Position numbers and translations under genes: made by a program. A stretch of 64,000 nucleotides of DNA, from contig CP137680.1 of the NCBI GenBank assembly GCA_037976565.1, forward strand, positions 12,387,804 to 12,451,803, written 5' to 3'. This DNA comes from Mesocentrotus franciscanus (Eukaryota; Echinodermata; Echinoidea; Camarodonta; Strongylocentrotidae). Shown in pieces: positions 56,601 through 63,636 of this stretch; position 1 is the stretch's first letter, and each line of letters starts with the position of its first letter. The notes under the pieces are model-generated. The model had not been told where the DNA came from. It did no database searches and saw nothing but the letters and a program-made list of their open reading frames with translations.

Positions 56601-59600
56601 ACAAATTCGCTGCTCGATCGTGCAGCCATTCAACGCATGCAATACGTGAACTCTCAAATTGCGGCACATGATAAAACAAGCTAAATTTGGCTTTAAAAAT
56701 AAAATTTTTAACAAATTTAAAAAATTTAAAAAAAAATCGGAATATTCCGAATTTTTAGGTCCTAAAAATCCAGAAATTTGAATATTCCGGAAAATTCGGA
56801 AGGGTTGGCAGGTATGCTAATGCATGACTTACATTTCTAAGTCTCTCATTGAGGACTGTCATCTCAGCTCTGGCGTCAGAAAGTTGCTTTCGTAGAAGAA
56901 GCCTATTGAGAAGAAGATAAAAGGAACAGTTTATATCTATACAGTCTACAGCTATACAGGAAAAAGAATCCCAATTGCTTTTAATGTGCAGAAATACACG
57001 TATTGAAACTTGATTGGTTCTGGATGAAGCTTGCAAGAAGAGTGAAATTGAAGATGTTACAATTTATTGAAAGTACCGGACACGAAATGAGGGATGGTAG
57101 CAAACCTGTTGACCTGGCTATGTACATGAAATAAAACAAGCAAAAACAGTATGAGGTACCATGATGTAATGCTCAACTTTTCATACTTGAAAAAGAACAA
57201 ATTTTTGTGCACATTTATTAATATTTCAGTTGTATGAAAATTAAGGTTGCCTTCCTTGACATGAACACTCTTTTTATGCTACAGTACTGACACATGTACA
57301 TCTATCTGTATTGCTGCACCCCAAACTCAGGTGTTTTTATGCATAGATTATTAAAGAGAAAGACCAGTTCTGGTCATGCGATTGCATTGTGAAAGAAACG
57401 TTGTGGAATCAATCAGAAAAGGTTGATCATCTAGCATATAAGTATTGGTGTGTACTGCAAGGTTCTGGAATCATCAAAATGATAAGAAATTTGGCCCAGT
57501 CTTGGTAAAGTTACAAGCACTGTACACAGAAAGATGTATATGGGACTACGCGACCACATGCGCGATATCTATTTGGTCCCAATAGATATAATGATTTATC
57601 AAATATATCAATTAGTAGGCGGTTTCCCGACTTTCCCGGCAAAATTTGTATCATCACGTATTAGTCAAAACATTCTTTCACATGATTGGTAATGAGAGCT
57701 TCCATTTCATTTTTTTGAGAGAGGGGCGTTTCCAAAACTAGCCTTTACCTTTAAATGTATAGAAACATTCAGATAAAGAAGGAAAAATTTGCAATGTGCT
57801 TACTCAGTAGCAGATTCTGTATGCAGTGGCACATTCTCAATGGGAGATCTCCTACTCCCCCTTGCGAGAATGGACTCTACCGTCTCCCTCACCGTGGGTG
57901 TCATTGAGACATATGAATCTGACAGACTCCTTGGGACTGTTCCATGGTTGAGAGAAGGGGTGACAGAAGATCTTGGACCTGAAGGGATGTATGTTTGTCT
58001 TGACGTTGCAGATTCAATTTGTTGTCTCAGTTTGGAATTCTCTGAGGCTTGACTGTCCAACTGGTTTCTACATGAATGTAAATAAAATGAAAAAAATAAA
58101 TAAAAATGAATTAATTTATTATCATATAGAAACAAGAATTTTAAAACAAATGTAATTAATGTTTTATCCCATTGCCTACAGAAACTTGATGGTTCTAGTA
58201 TGAAGCTTAGGGGAATTCATTATTTTTAAGCTCTACTGAACCTACACATATAATTGATTAAAGGACGAGCTACAGGTGACCATAACACTTGATTTTCAAG
58301 CTTTACACATCGTTACAGACAATACAAGAATATCTACATACAGTAAGTGTACATTTGAAAATATCAATACCGGGTAATTCAAGTAGATACAGGAACTGGA
58401 CAATTCTAAGTTTTCCATTTAGCTAAACTTGGTTCAGTTAAATAATATAACCATGACAGGGACTGACTAAATAATACATTGGATACCTGGAAATGTTTTC
58501 CCAATATTACTTAAGCAAGAGTTCTGCAGCATTGTCAACACCAACATGGCCATTCAGTACTAAAATTCAAGTCCTGTGCACCCATAATACATCAAGTGCA
58601 CAAAAGTTATTATGGATTTAAAAATATATGACATCATTGTTTAACACATAAAACCTAAAATTATACATTCGGAAGGAGACATTTGGGAAAGCTTAGGTGT
58701 CTGTGTACAAGTCATGGATTTATATTATTCTTTTTCAAAGCACATTCATGAGAAAAGGTTTCACTGCTTTTTGACTCTCTTTTGACTTACCTCAGATCAG
58801 ATATCATCCTATGTTCAATGGAGATCCCACCGATGGGTGATAGGTTGGGAGAGGGGGGCAGAGAATGCCCCCGTGATGCTGGTCTGCCATATGATGTGGT
58901 CTATATTAAACAGGAAATGTAGTTATTTCATAACAAGTCTCTGAGAAACTTCACTTGCAATGCAGGCTAAACCGAATGATATTTGTGTGCTGAACTATGT
59001 CTGTGGTTGTCAACTACTTTATCCGCCACCAGCAATGTATCAATTTGTTTTGCAAGGTGCATGACAATAATATGCATGTACGGTTAATAACTGAATTATT
59101 CATACTCCTTGTAAATTCGATGAGTCGACTGGTTGAATTAGGGCCTTTGTTGAATGTTTACAGATGAAAGCTTCAATATGTCACATTCTCAAGAAACATA
59201 AATCGGGACAAATCAATTATTCATATACTTGAATAATTACAAAACTATGTACATGTAAGGGTATGCATAATTTAGTTGTTAACTGCATGTGTTTATTCAT
59301 TATTTCACATTCCATTTGACATTCAAATAAAGAAAGATCATAAGTATATCTACAGAAGTAACAGAACTAACAGTTGTATTTATTTATTTAATATACAGGT
59401 TCTCACCTTGTTCTATAATCTATTGTCAATTATAAAGTTACTCCTTTTCCAGTTAAACAATATTGAGCACTCTAGCTCAATAAATATTTACATAAAACTC
59501 ATTTACCTCTGCGAAATCTGCCAGATTCATGTCGGTTTTGATTTCTTCAAGTTGATATGTTTTCTCATCCAGCAGATCCTGTAATACATCAAGAATATGT

Positions 59601-60407
59601 GCCTTGTGTCGATAACATTACAGAAACCACGACAACATACAAGCAATAGGGTACCATAACAAAGCGGTTGAGTAGGACAGTGTGTTGTGACGGAGGGAGA
59701 AGATTGTGAGCAGAAAAGTTCCATAAACAAGATGAAGTGATTTAGAAAGATAAATTACAAAGTATATAAAGGTAGTCAGAAATAAAGAGATCAATCGTCG
59801 TAATTGAAACAGACATACATGTAGAAGGAGACATGTGCAGCAGAGGTTGGGGGTAAACAAAACACATCAACTGATAAGATTTCATGCAGTGCAACACTGG
59901 TTTCTACTAGTTTTTTGTTGTATTTTTTTGCTTTTTTAATTAAGAAAGTCAGAATTGGTATTTTGATATTTATTCATATGCTGCATAAAGTATAGTTCTG
60001 CTGTGCCAGACTATAGCCTTTTTAATAAAAATATAGCTTCTAAATTCTCCAGGTATATCTTGAATTAAAAGTATCCATTTCAACTCTGGATCACAGGTCT
60101 AGATAGAAAATGTGTCATCCAAATACTCGCAAAGGGGATATCACAGAATCAAAGAATAGTATACTGAAGTAATTGAAACTCGTGTTTTACATGTACCAAA
60201 ATATGTTAGGAGGATAGCTTAGTGCAACATCAACATATTTATCATGGCGGGATTTGCATGCAATTACTACAATAAAAATATTACCCCAAGATTTGATAAC
60301 ATCCTTACCTGTCTTTTGCTTTGAACATGTACCATCTGAAGGTTACTGCGTAGAGTTGGCGAGGTGTTCAGGGAGCTGCAGGTAGGCGATGGAACAAAAG
60401 ATGCCAT
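41605..60407 (-). CDS. CCDC158: CCDC158-like coiled-coil protein (23 coding exons)
   Basis: Coding exons in transcript order: 60309-60407, 59507-59578, 58791-58900, 57804-58067, 56833-56902, 56046-56155, 55505-55595, 53413-53750, 52720-52830, 51984-52098, 51279-51398, 50665-50853, 49256-49951, 48686-48854, 47992-48104, 47268-47426, 46281-46373, 45318-45623, 44562-44716, 43902-44011, 42728-43495, 42091-42198, 41605-41696. All phases agree, giving 4458 nt or 1485 residues (human CCDC158 is about 1113). An in-frame TAG lies seven codons before the ATG, supporting the start. Layout: low-complexity Ser/Pro-rich N-terminus (1-180), almost continuous heptad coiled coil (about 182-970), a Ser/Thr-rich, presumably disordered tail with a DDDDDD run, and a short C-terminal coiled coil. 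Recalled similarity to human CCDC158 is collinear: RRELDNRNMEVQRLE vs RELEARSLEVRHMQE, ITAKRGQIDALQ vs LLTKRHQVDFLQ, RLESLQTLVEDLQLKNQAM vs RLAALSQMGNQLQKGNKEM. The function of this family is poorly known. Confidence 0.9.
42091..42198 (-). CDS. CCDC158: CCDC158-like exon 22
   Basis: DATNNDQPDRSDSLKSLKER then LAALSQMGNQLQKGNK. The helix matches the human RLESLQTLVEDLQLKNQAMS terminal coiled coil. The acceptor is AATCCTTCAG, the donor GTAAGT; phase 1 on both sides. Confidence 0.92.
42728..43495 (-). CDS. CCDC158: CCDC158-like exon 21, long disordered tail with acidic run
   Basis: 256 residues rich in Thr, Ser, Val and His: DMLDPPLLTSSPYKLDSENT ... RLGKDLEVLNQRNRVESGYG, then LIITDDDDDDNSSITT. 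No similarity recalled, and this exon explains much of the extra length over human CCDC158. Runs such as ERSVRSTVTKSYSVN and RDSACTTKLEATGTV look like decayed internal repeats of about 20 residues. The acceptor is TTTGTGCAG, the donor GTAAGT. Opposite-strand and frame-shifted ORFs here are shadows. Confidence 0.9.
43902..44011 (-). CDS. CCDC158: CCDC158-like exon 20
   Basis: IGLKEKSTFNSLNGHGVYQL then VEPARDSHSVPPPNTEG. Polar and presumably disordered. The acceptor is CCAATTTAG, the donor GTGAGT; one base completes Arg, phase 1 out. Confidence 0.85.
44562..44716 (-). CDS. CCDC158: CCDC158-like exon 19
   Basis: ETSGAVEEAHNVSSELKDLL then EEVKSVFSANMAALKDTQSG and a short tail. The SSELKDLLEEVKSV helix matches the isolated human DLKQLLQELRSVI helix, an island of conservation in a divergent region. 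The donor is GTAGGT, phase 2. Confidence 0.9.
44951..45125. repeat. Compound long hairpin in intron 18
   Basis: AAAATTCCAATACGTGATTA and its inverse TAATCACGTATTGGAATTTT form arms of about 40 bases at 45005-45044 and 45064-45104. TTTTTACTTTCACTTTCTTC (44976 on) pairs with GAAGAAAGTGAAAGTAAAAA (ending 45125). TGGACATGTGCGCATACAA in the centre also pairs with TTGTATGTGCACATGTCCA at 44957. CACGTATTGGAATTTC recurs at about 45260. Confidence 0.85.
45318..45623 (-). CDS. CCDC158: CCDC158-like exon 18, Ser/Thr/Gln-rich
   Basis: 102 codons: ALQRTLATRASSSRTTPNQS, SMSTQQQMTTVEKVQTSESA ... ISPIPVVVMNTSGIQGDHQP. No coiled coil; probably disordered, like the Ser-rich stretch that follows the coiled coil in vertebrate CCDC158. 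Phase 0 both sides; the acceptor is GATTATAG, the donor GTGAGT. Confidence 0.88.
46281..46373 (-). CDS. CCDC158: CCDC158-like exon 17
   Basis: 31 codons: AALKHTDAQRLIEEQEQAIA then KMTLRHQLELK, matching human LQFAECQDIIQRQEQESVRL then KLQHTLDIKE. This is the end of the long coiled coil. The acceptor is GTTTCAG, the donor GTATGT. Confidence 0.92.
46700..46870 (-). mobile_element. tRNA-derived SINE
   Basis: On minus: GCACGATGACTCAGTGATAG (A-box region) and GTCCCGGGTTCGAAACC (B box), then a body GTCCCTCAGAGAGGACTTAA. The body matches 34937-35060. Confidence 0.7.
46883..47040. mobile_element. TA-flanked pogo/mariner-like MITE, copy 2 (right end damaged)
   Basis: TA-CAGTGAAACCTGTCTATAA at the left, then CAAGGGAGACAAGAAAAGTG and TTTCAATGAGAAACCATTTT collinear with 37763-37953. 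The right terminus is not recognisable. It directly abuts the SINE at 46700-46870. Confidence 0.65.
47268..47426 (-). CDS. CCDC158: CCDC158-like exon 16
   Basis: 53 codons: EKSLLETEKALLEGKVSKLK ... DIVTKLETALEK. The human counterpart (EKHFLKEEKSKLSQELSTVA ... NMEVALDK) has the same length between the same landmarks. Phase 0 both sides; the acceptor is CCAATGTAG, the donor GTAGGA. Confidence 0.93.
47992..48104 (-). CDS. CCDC158: CCDC158-like exon 15
   Basis: AVDIADSVQQELLTKRHQVD then FLQIRIHGLEESLGAALK. It aligns with human MGMQKQITAKRGQIDALQSK and the residues after it. The acceptor is CTTTTTTTCTAG, the donor GTATGA; ends in phase 0. Confidence 0.92.
48391..48683 (-). pseudogene. CCDC158: Two tandem partial copies of CCDC158-like exon 14 with donor and intron flank
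   Basis: Copy 2 (exon-like 48539-48624, plus intron flank to 48683) lies one period (147) downstream in the transcript; copy 3 (48393-48478) lies a further 146. Both are open in exon frame: copy 2 reads MGSPQLHIEGLEHDLQLTLE then ALRAIKSAVAR; copy 3 MSNLQLCIKGLDRDLPLTLP then ALGATKSADAR. Donors GTAAGA (copy 2) and GTATTG (copy 3) remain, but no usable acceptor in the right phase is visible. The parental exon and copy 2 share one uninterrupted frame of 127 codons because the period is a multiple of three. Confidence 0.85.
48686..48854 (-). CDS. CCDC158: CCDC158-like exon 14, parent of tandem partial copies
   Basis: VTHLTSEKDVLETRYLDLEA, SHEKNRSKLQLRIQGLEHDL, RLTLEALRATKSTDAR plus one base. The acceptor is CTTTCCAG, the donor GTAAGA. 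Phase 0 in, phase 1 out, joining exon 15 to give DAR-AVDIADSV. Two further copies of its 3' half, with donor and intron flank, follow at periods of about 147 and 146 bases. Confidence 0.9.
49256..49951 (-). CDS. CCDC158: CCDC158-like exon 13, large coiled-coil exon
   Basis: 232 codons, phase 0 both sides. Starts IFDVQCEEQKKAVDKTSQLL and ends EGKAGLLEGFKTFQQK. It is an unbroken heptad pattern containing KSMIDILTQERDHYQQMSME, comparable with human KDKVIEILRQQIENMTQLVG. The acceptor is GTGTTCACAG, the donor GTTAGT. The open frame extends upstream of the acceptor into the intron, but the 40 extra residues are hydrophobic and unlike the rest, so I excluded them. Confidence 0.94.
50665..50853 (-). 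CDS. CCDC158: CCDC158-like exon 12
   Basis: 63 codons, including NIQRELEARSLEVRHMQEML, the clearest match to human CCDC158 (HLRRELDNRNMEVQRLEALL). Phase 0 both sides; the acceptor is TTGTATTAG, the donor GTGGGT. Confidence 0.92.
51279..51398 (-). CDS. CCDC158: CCDC158-like exon 11
   Basis: 40 codons: IDDLAAELDADRNNMQAARE then EISKLQLQLADASLTLQSNK. Phase 0 both sides; the acceptor is AATGACAG, the donor GTGAGA. Uninterrupted coiled coil. Confidence 0.88.
51984..52098 (-). CDS. CCDC158: CCDC158-like exon 10
   Basis: EQSTKQLSLKTMELATLAGQ then YEALKKEAEKERHQSHEK. Continuous heptads, aligned with human EQARNQNSMYMRQLSDLES. The acceptor is CAATGTTTAG, the donor GTAGTC; ends in phase 0. Confidence 0.87.
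52544..52696. mobile_element. Foldback element, GGGCCCTGTTTCATAAAACT ends
   Basis: Left TCAGGGCCCTGTTTCATAAA and right TTTATGAAACAGAGCCCTGA are inverses, extended inward by ACTTGTGATCAATAACAAGT-type stems. About 153 bases. Confidence 0.8.
52720..52830 (-). CDS. CCDC158: CCDC158-like exon 9
   Basis: LLHVTEDLNKQLETLTQRAT then NARQQAAGLQTQLSELQ. It matches the human ITGLTEKASSARSQANSIQSQ block. The acceptor is CATATTCAG, the donor GTAAGT; one base completes the Lys of exon 8, phase 2 out. Confidence 0.88.
53413..53750 (-). CDS. CCDC158: CCDC158-like exon 8
   Basis: NLLEANHRADSTQQTASSCS, AALQQIRSLLSANQQPHPRG, a short Pro/Ser linker, then coiled coil (RLEAIRELESSVTDLKRELA ... RALSVENREK). It parallels the human LQEIRSILVDFEEASG region and the linker after it. 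The donor is GTGAGT, phase 2. A 97-codon ORF on the opposite strand here is a shadow. Confidence 0.9.
55505..55595 (-). CDS. CCDC158: CCDC158-like exon 7
   Basis: KKESEGQEKMIAQLRQSVKD then VDAVNRHHEK. Comparable with the human RRRESQSQEDLRNQLQNTV segment. The acceptor is AATTTTTAG, the donor GTCAGT; ends in phase 0. Confidence 0.86.
56046..56155 (-). CDS. CCDC158: CCDC158-like exon 6
   Basis: AETSNDQQKAHFRSAIEDLQ then ARLNETIVGRDSVLDLR. It fits the human segment EHFERVLEEYSHQVKDLQRRLNES. The acceptor is CTCACAG, the donor GTAGGT, phase 2. Confidence 0.88.
56833..56902 (-). CDS. CCDC158: CCDC158-like exon 5
   Basis: LLLRKQLSDARAEMTVLNER then LRN, where the main coiled coil begins. The acceptor is CTCAATAG, the donor GTAAGT; it completes the Glu codon of exon 4 and ends in phase 0. 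Confidence 0.85.
57351..57754 (+). mobile_element. TTAA MITE family A, near-complete copy
   Basis: TTAA at 57351-57354 and 57751-57754. AGAGAAAGACCAGTTCTGGT at the left, ACTAGCCTTTACC at the right. The interior is collinear with 11947-12330, including AGCTTCCATTTCATTTTTT near the end. Confidence 0.8.
57804..58067 (-). CDS. CCDC158: CCDC158-like exon 4
   Basis: Starts with a short coiled-coil piece (NQLDSQASENSKLRQQIESA), then a linker rich in Ser, Thr and Pro (SGPRSSVTPSLNHGTVPRSL) and ends HTESATE. The acceptor is TTCATGTAG, the donor GTAAGC. One base completes Arg at the start; phase 2 at the end. Confidence 0.88.
58791..58900 (-). CDS. CCDC158: CCDC158-like exon 3
   Basis: TTSYGRPASRGHSLPPSPNL then SPIGGISIEHRMISDLR. 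Ser/Pro-rich, probably disordered, turning helical at the end. The donor is GTAAGT after the second base of Arg (phase 2); the acceptor is TTTAATATAG. Confidence 0.82.
59507..59578 (-). CDS. CCDC158: CCDC158-like exon 2
   Basis: 24 codons, phase 0 both sides: DLLDEKTYQLEEIKTDMNLA then DFAE. The acceptor is GTATTACAG, the donor GTAAAT. A small exon, but its phase and junctions fit its neighbours. Confidence 0.75.
60309..60407 (-). CDS. CCDC158: CCDC158-like coding exon 1
   Basis: Encodes MASFVPSPTCSSLNTSPTLR then SNLQMVHVQSKRQ, a Ser/Pro-rich start. The exon probably extends as 5' UTR to about 60439, where TCTCCTAAAAGATTTCAG reads as an acceptor. The donor is GTAAGG, phase 0. An in-frame TAG is seven codons upstream of the ATG. 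Confidence 0.82.
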
Positions 60408-60963
60408 CTGGTTGTTCAGATCACACTACCCCATCAAATCTGAAATCTTTTAGGAGAGGAAATATGGTTTGACTGTTAAGCTCATGTCACAATCTTCTTC
60501 TTCTCTTTCTTCCTCATTTTCCTCCTTCCTAAACCTCCTCCTCCTCTTTTTTCTTCTTCCTCTCCTCCCTCCTCCGTTGGGTGTCAGAGATCAACAGCAC
60601 AAAGCTGCCTGTTATAGGGGTGTTATTGCTAGTAATATGTCAGCCTCGTGGAGTATAGGCTTAGATAGTCATGGCGAACAGAAGCTTGAATTATATGGAA
60701 TCGAACAAAGTGGAAGGCAAGAGTATAGTTAAAGAGTTAGATGCAGACTGGGTAAGACGTTAAGAGCACACCAGTTAAGACTAGGGTCAGGGAGGAGGAT
60801 GAGGTCTGCACAGCCCTGTCTATTGTCAATGTCTTGGGTGTCTAGTGTCTTTACTGCGGGTGTTTACAAGATTGTAAACGTTTATGTAAAACTGATTAGG
60901 GTGGCAACAAGTTTTGTACTATGGACGCGGTATGTGCTTTCTAAGATGATCCAAGTAATGCAG

Positions 60964-61127
60964 ACCAGGGCCCCGTATTACAAAGAGTTGATATCAATCG
61001 CAACTTATTTGCGATTGATATCAATCGTAACTATGTACATAAGAGATAGGAGACTGCAAACTTGCGATTGATTGGAGGACTTACGATTGATTTGGATCAA
61101 TCGTAACTCTTTGTAAGACGGGGCCCT
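60964..61127. mobile_element. Foldback element, GGGCCCCGTATTACAAAG ends
   Basis: Left CAGGGCCCCGTATTACAAAG and right CTTTGTAAGACGGGGCCCTG are near-perfect inverses. The interior is almost wholly made of TTGCGATTGATATCAATCGC-type palindromes. Same family as 27571-27733. Confidence 0.8.
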
Positions 61128-61707
61128 GTTGTTGTTTACTTTTTACGGCGCTTTTTGTCATGTCATTCAATTTTGAATATTTATGCTGAATTTGAAACAA
61201 TCATTTATCATTATTACATAGATCTAGTCTAGACATGATTCATAGATTAGCAAGCCATGCCCATTGCATAAAGATGCGAACACAGTTGTGAAGCTTTCCT
61301 ACTTTTAGTTTTACGGGATAATTTACGTTCCATTAAAACAATTTAAAAAACTTGATGTTCATGCTGTTCTTTGAGATTGATGGATCTCCCCGTAGCTGCG
61401 AAGGCGACAGGCTAGCTGTTGCTAAAAAAAACGGTGAGAATGGCGATAAGAAATCATGGACACGGTTCAAAATCACATTCCTCGAAAAGGCTTGAATTAT
61501 TAAACTTCAAATTGTTAATGTTAGCTTCATAATATTCTGAACATTTGAATACCAGTACTTTTTAAATTAAAATGACAGAATAATCAGCTCGTTTCCCGCA
61601 GAGTGCAGTCCCCCAGTCAGGCCCCATCACTCAGGTCAGGAAGAAGAAGAAGACATCTCGATCATACTTCATAGATCTAGACCTATAATCTGTATCACGT
61701 ATTCACC

Positions 61708-61790
61708 TAGACAGAAATAACCGTCTGGTATGGGTCATTCTTTAACAAAACTGACATTTGTCGACATTCCCCATACACAGACGGTATGAC
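61708..61790 (+). repeat. Dispersed repeat, left part
   Basis: CTAGACAGAAATAACCGTCT and TTTAACAAAACTGACATTTG match 34397-34465 closely. The continuation of the 34.4-kb copy instead resembles 63659-63757. Confidence 0.7.
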
Positions 61791-62026
61791 CGTAGTATAG
61801 GCTGTGTGGGGAAGATATCACGGCTAGATTTTAGTCGTTAGGCCCCTCTCACAAACATGACAAACCTGAGGAGAAATGCATCATTTCTCCTCAATTGCAG
61901 TAATTTTCTAGATATCATGACTGTTTCATAAGTCTAACACTAAACTAGGGCACTAGGCCCTAAAAATCATACATGTATGAGGGAAAAAAACGAAATAAAA
62001 GGACTTACAGAGCTTTTGGCTGCTTT

Positions 62027-62047
62027 TCAATGATCCACGGCAAGCAT
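62027..62047 (-). promoter_or_regulatory. Short upstream ORF in the presumed 5' UTR
   Basis: Six codons, MLAVDH and a stop, in the inferred UTR exon. If that exon is transcribed, the uORF could reduce initiation at the main ATG. It depends entirely on the UTR model. Confidence 0.3.
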
Positions 62048-62064
62048 TCTGACCGACAGAAATC

Positions 62065-62075
62065 AAAATGGCGGC
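62065..62075. promoter_or_regulatory. YY1-like motif AAAATGGCGGC
   Basis: AAAATGGCGGC, whose reverse complement is the classic GCCGCCATTTT seen near many animal transcription starts. A weaker relative, CAAGATGGCTG, lies about 105 bases away at 62170-62180, and the ALG8 ATG sits in CAAAATGGCAGC. Factor identity in this organism is inferred. Confidence 0.45.
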
Positions 62076-62173
62076 TTATGAATATTATGAACTCAAACAC
62101 GCACGTCTATGAATGAGGTCAATAGGTGGAGACTAAAAAACTTTGTCATGAATATTCATTACTTTGACTCAAG

Positions 62174-62263
62174 ATGGCTGATGATAGTCACAGTCTGAAG
62201 ACAATCAAGTGGAAGAGATAATAACACTTTTTTAAAAGAAGATTTCAGATGCAGAGGTCCAAG
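62174..62263 (+). other. Possible first exon of a divergent transcript
   Basis: An ATG at 62174 opens 15 codons (MADDSHSLKTIKWKR, stop). A second ATG at 62249 opens MQRSK straight into a GTAGGC donor at 62264. This would be a head-to-head partner of the coiled-coil gene whose body lies beyond or in the last 1.7 kb, but I found no downstream exon. Weak. Confidence 0.2.
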
Positions 62264-62463
62264 GTAGGCCTACATATTTTCTGAATGTTTATCATGTTTG
62301 TTATCATTTGAAATGCCAATTGTAGTTGTTTGTGCCTGCGATTATGACAAAAAAAAGGATTAAACTTAGCGTCAGGGCAGTATCGTCTTATCGTATACCC
62401 GTAGACTGTATCTTCCCTGTAGGCTGTACGATGGCATAGGCGTGCATTCAGTCTCTATAATCC

Positions 62464-63488
62464 AGGTGCCCGTTTCTCGAAACCAACGACAAGACAGTCA
62501 TAACTTTATCCGCCAACTACGGATATGTCTCAGTCTCTGAAAGACTCTGATCTTCCTAAACCGTTTCACGAAGAGCTTACTAGCTAGACATCTCGTGAAA
62601 TTGATACTATCGGCGACAAGAGGATCCAAGACATAGCCTTAGTCGCAATTCCACCGGATTTAAAAAAAAAGTAATTTAAGGAAAACTGCAATTACTTGAA
62701 TAAATTAGGACTAAAACAGATTGAAAATGGTACCAGGGAATAAGGGATGCAATATAATTCAAAATTTGAGTAGATTATACCATAGAATTACTTGTAAAAT
62801 ATAATTGTGAGTATTTCATTTCATGACCGTTGAATCAGTTTTGTTTTTTAAATGGGTACCCCCCGGATATTTTCATTTGATAGTTTATAAAAATACACCC
62901 TTATATTATTATACTTAGTAAAAATACAATGTTATGAAAGTTTTGTACAATGTTTTAGACGTCGGCACAATATTGAAATGACAAAACTTCAACATTCCAA
63001 ACGTTAAAACACATGTTTTAAACTATTCAGTTTACACATTTGAAGATAGAATTTATCTTGAAATTAATATGGGTCTGAAAACTAGAGAATACACTTCCGA
63101 CTATGGCTTGCCTGCCGTGGCAGATTACCCATCCCTTCGAGGATTTTACAATGTGGAAATAAACGTGTATAATCAGTTTCATAAGACTTTCAAATATAAA
63201 AAATGATAAAAAGTGAATGTGTAGAAAGATCATAGCTGGAGGATTTCTTGTCCTTTTTGCCAGCCATAGTCTACCCAATAAATGACATGTGATGGCGCTG
63301 CCCATCGACTAAAACGTTATGACAGAGATATAACGGTGTTGGAGGCGTCATAACTACTTAGTCAGGATGTTGTCCTTGATCTTGGCAGAGAGGGCTTTGT
63401 GAAACATGAAGCGGACAAGTAGCTTACTAATGCTGATTTAGTGAAGAAGTTAGACTTATGACGGTTTCGAGAAACGGGCCCCTGAGGT
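62464..63488. mobile_element. ~1-kb inverted-repeat element, GCCCGTTTCTCGAAACC ends
   Basis: Left GCCCGTTTCTCGAAACC followed by AGTCATAACTT; right, inverted, GCCCGTTTCTCGAAACCGTC then ATAAGTCTAACTT. No transposase frame. Its right end is duplicated in tandem (next entry). Confidence 0.6.
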
Positions 63489-63636
63489 GTCATAACTAAC
63501 TACTTAGTCAGGATGTTGTCCTTGATCTTGGCAGAGAGGGCTTCGTGAAACACGTAGCGGACAAGTAGCTTACTAACGCTGATTTAGTGAAGAAGTTAGA
63601 CTTATGACGGTTTTGAGAAACGGGCCCCTGAGGTCT
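63342..63636. repeat. Tandem duplication of the element's right end, period 146
   Basis: GTCAGGATGTTGTCCTTGAT recurs at 63361 and 63507, each ending GAGAAACGGGCCCCTGAGGT, with only about ten differences. The copies are head to tail. Confidence 0.9.

Larger units (their letters stand above)
48855..56832 (-). other. CCDC158: CCDC158-like introns 5-13
   Basis: Introns: 48855-49255, 49952-50664, 50854-51278, 51399-51983, 52099-52719, 52831-53412, 53751-55504, 55596-56045, 56156-56832. Items seen are a foldback at 52544-52696, a SINE-like tail at 55365-55435 shared with 1640-1680, a degenerate CCCTAA-like stretch at 54960-55005 and TGGTCAAAAGC/TATAACCCC sequence at 50350-50640 recalling the flanks of the 22131 hairpin. 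No additional exon needed by the phases. Confidence 0.75.
56903..62008 (-). other. CCDC158: CCDC158-like introns 1-4 and 5' UTR intron
   Basis: Introns: 56903-57803 (with the family A MITE 57351-57754), 58068-58790, 58901-59506, 59579-60308 and the presumed UTR intron 60440-62008 (with the foldback 60964-61127, a TTC/CTC-rich tract at 60488-60570 and the shared repeat 61708-61790). An exon candidate at about 57107 was not needed because exons 4 and 5 join in phase. Confidence 0.7.
62009..62080 (-). other. CCDC158: Probable 5' UTR exon and promoter-proximal region of the CCDC158-like gene
   Basis: On the minus strand a GTAAGTCC donor follows sequence that begins near GCCGCCATTTTGATTTC. The exon would splice to the acceptor at about 60439, just upstream of the ATG exon. 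The upstream edge is approximate because no initiator can be placed. Inferred from the donor and promoter-like motif only. Confidence 0.45.

Noticed and set aside
57107..57140. Extra CCDC158-like exon near the reverse-strand GTTTGC donor
   Set aside because: Exons 4 and 5 join in phase directly (Glu split GA/G), and no acceptor or coiled-coil coding is visible there.
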